Shown here piece after piece: positions 50,811 through 54,753 of a DNA stretch of 54,753 nt (within the stretch, counting starts at the first letter, position 1; each line of letters starts with the position of its first letter). The notes below the pieces were generated by a model. That model searched no databases, was not told the DNA's origin, and worked only from the letters and a program-made list of their open reading frames with translations. Where the stretch lies: assembly GCF_000495835.1 (NCBI RefSeq), contig NZ_AWGC01000042.1, positions 1 through 54,753 on the forward strand. The letters are read 5' to 3'. This stretch comes from Asticcacaulis sp. AC402. Its GTDB lineage: Bacteria > Pseudomonadota > Alphaproteobacteria > Caulobacterales > Caulobacteraceae. The position numbers were made by a program, and so were the translations under genes.

Positions 50811-52244
50811 ATGTCCACGCCCGCCCCTGCGCTTGAAATGCCCGTCGTCGCACCTGAGGTGTTGGAACGCATCAAGGCCGTGGTTGGCGATGCCGGCTGG
50901 AGCGACGATGCCGCGCGGGTTGATCCCAAGCTGACCGAGTGGCGCGGCAAATGGAAAGGCCACACCCCCCTCCTCGTCCTGCCAAAAACCACGCAGGAGG
51001 TCGCCGCGGTTGTGAAAATCTGTTTTGACGCCGGCGTCGCCATCACCCCCCAGGGCGGAAATACCGGCCTGGTTGGCGGCCAGATCCCGTTCGGAGAGGT
51101 CCTGATTTCGCTGGAGCGCATGAAGGTGGTGCGCGACGTCGCGCCGACCGACGACACCATGGTGCTGGAAAGCGGGATTACCCTTCTGGAGGCGCAACAG
51201 ATCGCCGAAGGCGCCGGGCGCTACTTCCCGCTGTCGCTGGCGGCCGAAGGCACGGCAACCGTCGGCGGGGTGATATCGACCAATGCCGGCGGTACGGCGG
51301 TCCTGCGCTATGGTGTGACACGCGACCTGGTGTCCGGCCTGGAGGTGGTGCTGCCGAACGGTGACATCTTTCACGGCCTGAAGCGGCTGCGTAAGGACAA
51401 TACCGGCTATGACCTCAAGCAGTTGTTCATCGGTGCCGAAGGCACGCTGGGCATCATCACCGCGGCCTCTTTGAAGCTGTTCCCGATCATGACGTCGCGC
51501 GCAACCGCTATTGTCGCCTTCGAGTCGGCGCAAAAGGCGATCGCCCTGCTGGCCCGCGCCAAACAAGAAACCGGCGGCCAGGTCGAAGCGTTCGAACTGA
51601 TGGGCCGGTATGGCCTGTCGCTGGTGCTGAAACACATCCCGGACACGCGCGAACCGCTGGAGGCGGAATATCCCTGGTACGCCCTGATCGAGGTGGCGTC
51701 GGGCGACCCCGATGGCGCGGCAGCCAGTATGGAACGCGTCCTGGGCGCGGCCTTCGAAGAAGAGCTGATCCTGGACGGCGTCATTGCCCAGAACGAGACC
51801 CAGGCAGCCGAGTTCTGGCGGCTGCGCGAAGACCATTCGGCGGCCGAAAAGGCCGAGGGGCCGGCGTGGAAACACGACATTTCCGTGCCGTTGTCACGCA
51901 TGGCCGACTATATCGTCGAAGGCGACAAGGCGGTTCAGGCCTTTTTGCCGGGTGCGCAGCTGGTGGCGTTCGGTCATGTCGGCGACGGCAATGTCCACTT
52001 CAACGTCATCGCCCCGCAAGGCATGGACGCGAGCGAATTCAACGCCTTGCGCGATGCCGGCGCCAAGGTCGTCCACGACCTGGTGCACGCCTATGAGGGC
52101 TCCATCTCGGCCGAACACGGCCTGGGCCGGATGAAAACCGGTGAAGCCCTGCTGTACAAGGACCCGGTAGCGGTGGCGGCCATGCGGGCGGTTCGCGTCG
52201 CGCTGGACCCCAAGCGGATTATGAACCCGCACGTCCTGTTCTAA
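50811..52244 (+). CDS. FAD-linked oxidase (GlcD/D-2-hydroxyglutarate dehydrogenase-like)
   Basis: From ATG 50811 (AAGG 8 bases upstream; ATG 50805 is an alternative) the 477-residue flavoenzyme has the PCMH FAD-binding domain with PQGGNTGLVGG and GGVISTNAGGTAVLRYG, and a C-terminal FAD-oxidase domain with GHVGDGNVHFN and ISAEHGLGRMKT. The family oxidises D-2-hydroxyacids (D-lactate, D-2-hydroxyglutarate, glycolate). The C-terminal RIMNPHVLF is typical. A copy of the DNA coding these last residues lies at 53799-53826, after the next gene. Confidence 0.92.
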   Translation: MSTPAPALEMPVVAPEVLERIKAVVGDAGWSDDAARVDPKLTEWRGKWKGHTPLLVLPKTTQEVAAVVKICFDAGVAITPQGGNTGLVGGQIPFGEVLISLERMKVVRDVAPTDDTMVLESGITLLEAQQIAEGAGRYFPLSLAAEGTATVGGVISTNAGGTAVLRYGVTRDLVSGLEVVLPNGDIFHGLKRLRKDNTGYDLKQLFIGAEGTLGIITAASLKLFPIMTSRATAIVAFESAQKAIALLARAKQETGGQVEAFELMGRYGLSLVLKHIPDTREPLEAEYPWYALIEVASGDPDGAAASMERVLGAAFEEELILDGVIAQNETQAAEFWRLREDHSAAEKAEGPAWKHDISVPLSRMADYIVEGDKAVQAFLPGAQLVAFGHVGDGNVHFNVIAPQGMDASEFNALRDAGAKVVHDLVHAYEGSISAEHGLGRMKTGEALLYKDPVAVAAMRAVRVALDPKRIMNPHVLF

Positions 52245-52444
52245 AATTCTCCCCACTCGCGTTGGTCGTGGGTCGAGCAAGCAGGGTCGTAGACAGAATT
52301 TCCAACTCAGAGCACGAAAGGCGCACTTCGAATTTATACAATTGATATCATATCGCTGTGTGTCTCAACCGCCCCCTGCTTCCGGTGTTCGGCCGGCTAT
52401 GCTAACAAAGGCCCGGTGAGACTTGACTGTTCAAGGAGGCGACT

Positions 52445-53674
52445 TTGAAGACACCTAACCTGTCTCGCCGTTCATTTCTGGAAGCGGGCAGTGCGACCGC
52501 GGCTTCGCTCGCTATGGCACAGGGCGCCAGCGCCGCGACTGAGCCCAGGGTGAGTGTCCCGCGCGCCATTGGGCAACCGATGCGCTCGAATGTACAGCTA
52601 CCGACGACCCCGCCGCTTCCGCGTAGAGCAGACAGTGTGGGCTTCGCGATCATCGGCTTGGGTGGCTATGCGCTCAACCAAATGATGCCGCGCTTTGCGC
52701 TCGCGCAGCGCAGCCACATTGCCGCTATCGTTTCCGGAAACCCGGAAAAGCTCAAGCAAGTAGGTGATGCCTATGGCGTCCCGCCGGACGCGCGCTACAC
52801 CTATGACAGCTTCGACGCGATCGCCGACGACAAGCGCGTGGAGGCAGTCTACATCGTCTTGCCGAGCGGCCTGCACGCGGCGTGGACCGAAAAAGCGTTC
52901 GCCGCTGGCAAGCACGTCTTGTGCGAAAAACCAATGGCCTTGTCGAGCGAAGAATGCGCGCGCATGATTGCCGCCGCAGAGCGGGCCAAGCGTAAGCTGA
53001 TGATCGCCTATCGCAGCTATTTTGAACCCCACAACCGTCTCGCCATGGCGTTAATGGCGCAGAAGGCGCTGGGACCTCTGCGCCTTCTGCGCGCCGATCA
53101 TTCGTATCGGATGGGGCCGGTCACGCCCGCGCAGAACTGGCGGCTAGACAGAGCGCTGGCTGGGGGCGGCCCTCTGGAGGATTTAGGCATATACGGACTT
53201 CAGGCGGCACTCTACCTCACCCAGGAAGTGCCCGAACTCATCACCGCATCTACCTACCAGCCAGAGGGCGATGCGCGCTTCACGCAGATCTTTGCCCATG
53301 TTGGCGCCCAATTGCGCTTTCCCTCCGGCGCGGTGGCGCAGTTATCGACCTCATACGACGCCGCGGGGGCGAATACGGTTTCCGCCCGTGGCGCAACCGG
53401 CGTGCTCACCATGGACCCCGCCACCTCCTATTCAGGTCAAAAAATGCGGCTGGAGCAGGCCGGTCAGGCCGGCCGCGACCTCACGCCGGGCGATCCGGAC
53501 GTGCAGTTCGCGGGTCAGCTTGATCATTTTGCCGATGCCATCCGCGACGGTGGTCAGATCAAGACGCCTGGCCAGATGGGGCTTCGCGACGTGCGGCTAA
53601 TGGAGGCGATCTACGCCTCGGCCAGGACGGGCCGCTACGTCCGGCTCAATCCTGACGGTACAATGCTCGATTAA
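52445..53674 (+). CDS. Tat-exported Gfo/Idh/MocA oxidoreductase (GFOR-like)
   Basis: The 409-residue protein starts with TTG 52445 after a perfect AAGGAGG. It has a twin-arginine signal (LSRRSFLEAGSATAASLAMAQGASA), a Rossmann NADP-binding motif (FAIIGLGGYALNQM), the catalytic lysine motif CEKPMA near 160, and DLGIYGLQAALYLT in the C-terminal domain. This matches periplasmic glucose-fructose oxidoreductase of Zymomonas and its relatives. It probably acts on sugars in the periplasm with tightly bound cofactor. An 8-bp TGATATCA palindrome lies about 100 bases upstream. It sits between the FAD oxidase gene and a duplicate of that gene's 3' end. Confidence 0.9.
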   Translation: MKTPNLSRRSFLEAGSATAASLAMAQGASAATEPRVSVPRAIGQPMRSNVQLPTTPPLPRRADSVGFAIIGLGGYALNQMMPRFALAQRSHIAAIVSGNPEKLKQVGDAYGVPPDARYTYDSFDAIADDKRVEAVYIVLPSGLHAAWTEKAFAAGKHVLCEKPMALSSEECARMIAAAERAKRKLMIAYRSYFEPHNRLAMALMAQKALGPLRLLRADHSYRMGPVTPAQNWRLDRALAGGGPLEDLGIYGLQAALYLTQEVPELITASTYQPEGDARFTQIFAHVGAQLRFPSGAVAQLSTSYDAAGANTVSARGATGVLTMDPATSYSGQKMRLEQAGQAGRDLTPGDPDVQFAGQLDHFADAIRDGGQIKTPGQMGLRDVRLMEAIYASARTGRYVRLNPDGTMLD

Positions 53675-53798
53675 TCGCAACGTCGCGCGTCAGGTCAACG
53701 TACGACATATGTAAAACGCCAGAAATAACATATGTTTGAATATAGGTTGTAGCTTGCGCTCCTTGCGTCGGGTACCTTCGATGGGGTCTTGATGGCGT

Positions 53799-53862
53799 GC
53801 GGATCATGAACCCGCACGTCCTGTTTTTGCGGCAGCCACGCCAGGGTGTAGGACGTGCGGGT
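53799..53862. repeat. Duplicate 3' end of the FAD oxidase gene plus 13-bp inverted repeat
   Basis: Bases 53799-53826 (CGGATCATGAACCCGCACGT onward) repeat, with one change, the last codons of the FAD-linked oxidase (RIMNPHVLF) that end at 52244. Within it ACCCGCACGTCCT (53810-53822) pairs exactly with AGGACGTGCGGGT (53850-53862) across 27 bases. The rest of 53675-53890 holds no gene. This looks like a scar of a segment inserted or duplicated around the GFOR-like gene. Confidence 0.7.
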
Positions 53863-53890
53863 GGGATGATAAATGCCTACCCCGAGGCCT

Positions 53891-54574
53891 TCATGCCTTT
53901 GCCTTCCCAAACGCCTTGTTGGCCAGCACACGAAACAGCCAGAACAGCATAGCGGCCAGAACCAGCAGGGCCGGCAGGGAAAGAAGTGCGGTCGCGCGCA
54001 CCGCCTCGGGGAAGACCTGGGCCTGACCTTCAAAAAAGGACGACGCGGCAATGTAGAGTGCCAGGCACATGCGCCACAGATGCCGCGCTATGCGATGGTG
54101 GCCAAAGGCACCACGCCTCACCATGACGCTGACATCGAGACTGGCCGCCAGGAAGCTCATGCCGCCCCAAAAAAAGTAAACGCCGGCGGGTATCGCGTAA
54201 TCCTTGGCATATTCCTGCATCTGGCCGTTGGCCACCTTCAGGCCGATGACGAGCGCGGCCACTGCCACCCATGCTGCGACCAGGGCAGCGACCACGTCGA
54301 ACAGGCCGACAAAGGGCGTCTTGCGCTTGACCGTGACCCAGGCCGTGGCGACCAGGTAAAAGGTCAAAACGCCGACAATGACCGTCATCATGTTCGGCAT
54401 ATGCCAGGCGATCCAGGTCCCGCTGGCCGAGATGCACAACATGGCTATGACGAAGGCCGTGCCGGCGGCGCGATGTCCGGGGCCGCCTTTGGGCATCATC
54501 AGGGCGACCGCCCCGCAAACCAGACCGACGGCGCCGGCGGTGATGTGACATAGAAGTACGGGGGAGAGAGTCAT
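53891..54574 (-). CDS. Polytopic membrane protein (DUF2306-like)
   Basis: The 227-residue protein has about seven hydrophobic helices and begins MTLSPVLLCHITAGAVGLVCGAVALMMPKGGPGHRAAGTAFV. The His-Gly-Arg pattern (HITAG...KGGPGHRAAG) resembles DUF2306-type membrane proteins. Further histidines in GHHRIARHLWRM may bind haem or metal, but this is a guess. No neighbouring gene suggests a pathway. The remaining 179 bases to the window end contain no gene I can support. Confidence 0.78.
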   Translation of the reverse strand: MTLSPVLLCHITAGAVGLVCGAVALMMPKGGPGHRAAGTAFVIAMLCISASGTWIAWHMPNMMTVIVGVLTFYLVATAWVTVKRKTPFVGLFDVVAALVAAWVAVAALVIGLKVANGQMQEYAKDYAIPAGVYFFWGGMSFLAASLDVSVMVRRGAFGHHRIARHLWRMCLALYIAASSFFEGQAQVFPEAVRATALLSLPALLVLAAMLFWLFRVLANKAFGKAKA

Positions 54575-54753
54575 TTGGTTAGCGTTCCGTCAAAGAGTTG
54601 CAGGCTGAAAGTTGCAGGGAGGCGCGGCAGGTGATCGCGCGAAATCGCCTTACAATCCTGCCCTGCCGCGTCGCATCTATCTTCCTGACCTGTGGGTTCG
54701 GACGCTCTTTTTTAGACTTTGTGCGCTATAGCTAGCCGAACGTTTCAATGCCT

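Noticed and set aside
50760-51875. Upstream extension of the NUDIX frame to over 500 codons
   Set aside because: The extension is antisense to the FAD-linked oxidase and unlike NUDIX proteins; GTG 50759 gives the normal length.
1-54753. CRISPR array
   Set aside because: No regularly spaced direct repeats of 24-40 bases and no cas genes are present.

Overview
The window looks like chromosomal DNA of a GC-rich alphaproteobacterium, most likely Caulobacteraceae and close to Asticcacaulis. That placement is an inference from overall protein style (paired DUF805 proteins, RND/SqrR-type sulfide cluster, two CorA paralogues, Tat-exported glucose-fructose-oxidoreductase-like enzyme) and not from a marker gene search. 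No rRNA genes and no CRISPR array are visible.

Layout. (1) 1-5.4 kb: the tail of an IS5-type element, two DUF805 membrane proteins, an exported dienelactone hydrolase, metG, a YqhA-type membrane protein, then a gene-poor stretch with a decayed tRNA-Thr copy and palindromic repeats. (2) 5.4-13.7 kb: a sulfur/persulfide detoxification locus. Six genes run leftward (rhodanese, RND adaptor, RND pump, ArsR-type repressor, AhpD-like protein, DUF302) and diverge from sqr, a DUF2892 membrane protein and a BON-domain protein. (3) 13.8-16.8 kb: a tightly coupled operon of two CPBP membrane proteases, a DUF6544-like protein and an SRPBCC protein whose 3' end is cut off by a mobile-element junction. (4) 16.92-38.43 kb: a 21.5-kb integrative element in the 3' end of tRNA-Thr(UGU), bounded by a 32-bp core direct repeat and carrying a P4-type integrase beside the intact tRNA. 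(5) 38.5-54.7 kb: ordinary chromosomal genes (ankyrin protein, two corA, methyltransferase, ogt, cytochrome c, class II aldolase, NfeD/SPFH pair, hybrid histidine kinase, a tiny secreted peptide, NUDIX, FAD-linked oxidase, GFOR-like oxidoreductase, membrane protein).

The element is the most interesting part. Its left third has phage-satellite genes: an AlpA-like DNA-binding protein, a primase-helicase (Pri-Rep type), a cluster of nine 6-bp iterons directly downstream that looks like a replication origin, and a terminase-small-subunit-like protein, but no capsid, tail or large terminase genes. The middle has a leftward operon of DUF3293, a second complete MetK (S-adenosylmethionine synthetase, of the enterobacterial rather than alphaproteobacterial type) and an acidic zinc-finger-like protein of unknown function. 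It is preceded by about 200 nt of strongly structured leader with mutually exclusive stems and a terminator U-run. The right half is a four-gene anti-phage cassette: DUF499 ATPase, DUF3780, DUF1156 adenine methylase and PLD-helicase. This is the composition I recall being described as Hma (helicase-methylase-ATPase). A reasonable hypothesis is a phage satellite that carries a SAM-dependent defence system together with its own SAM supply and a possible SAM- or stress-responsive leader.

The left junction also keeps the first codons of a second integrase, so the tRNA site has been used more than once. Several palindromic repeat families (a double-hairpin element in three copies, a 24-bp perfect palindrome, a 112-bp nested hairpin) lie in intergenic spaces outside the island.
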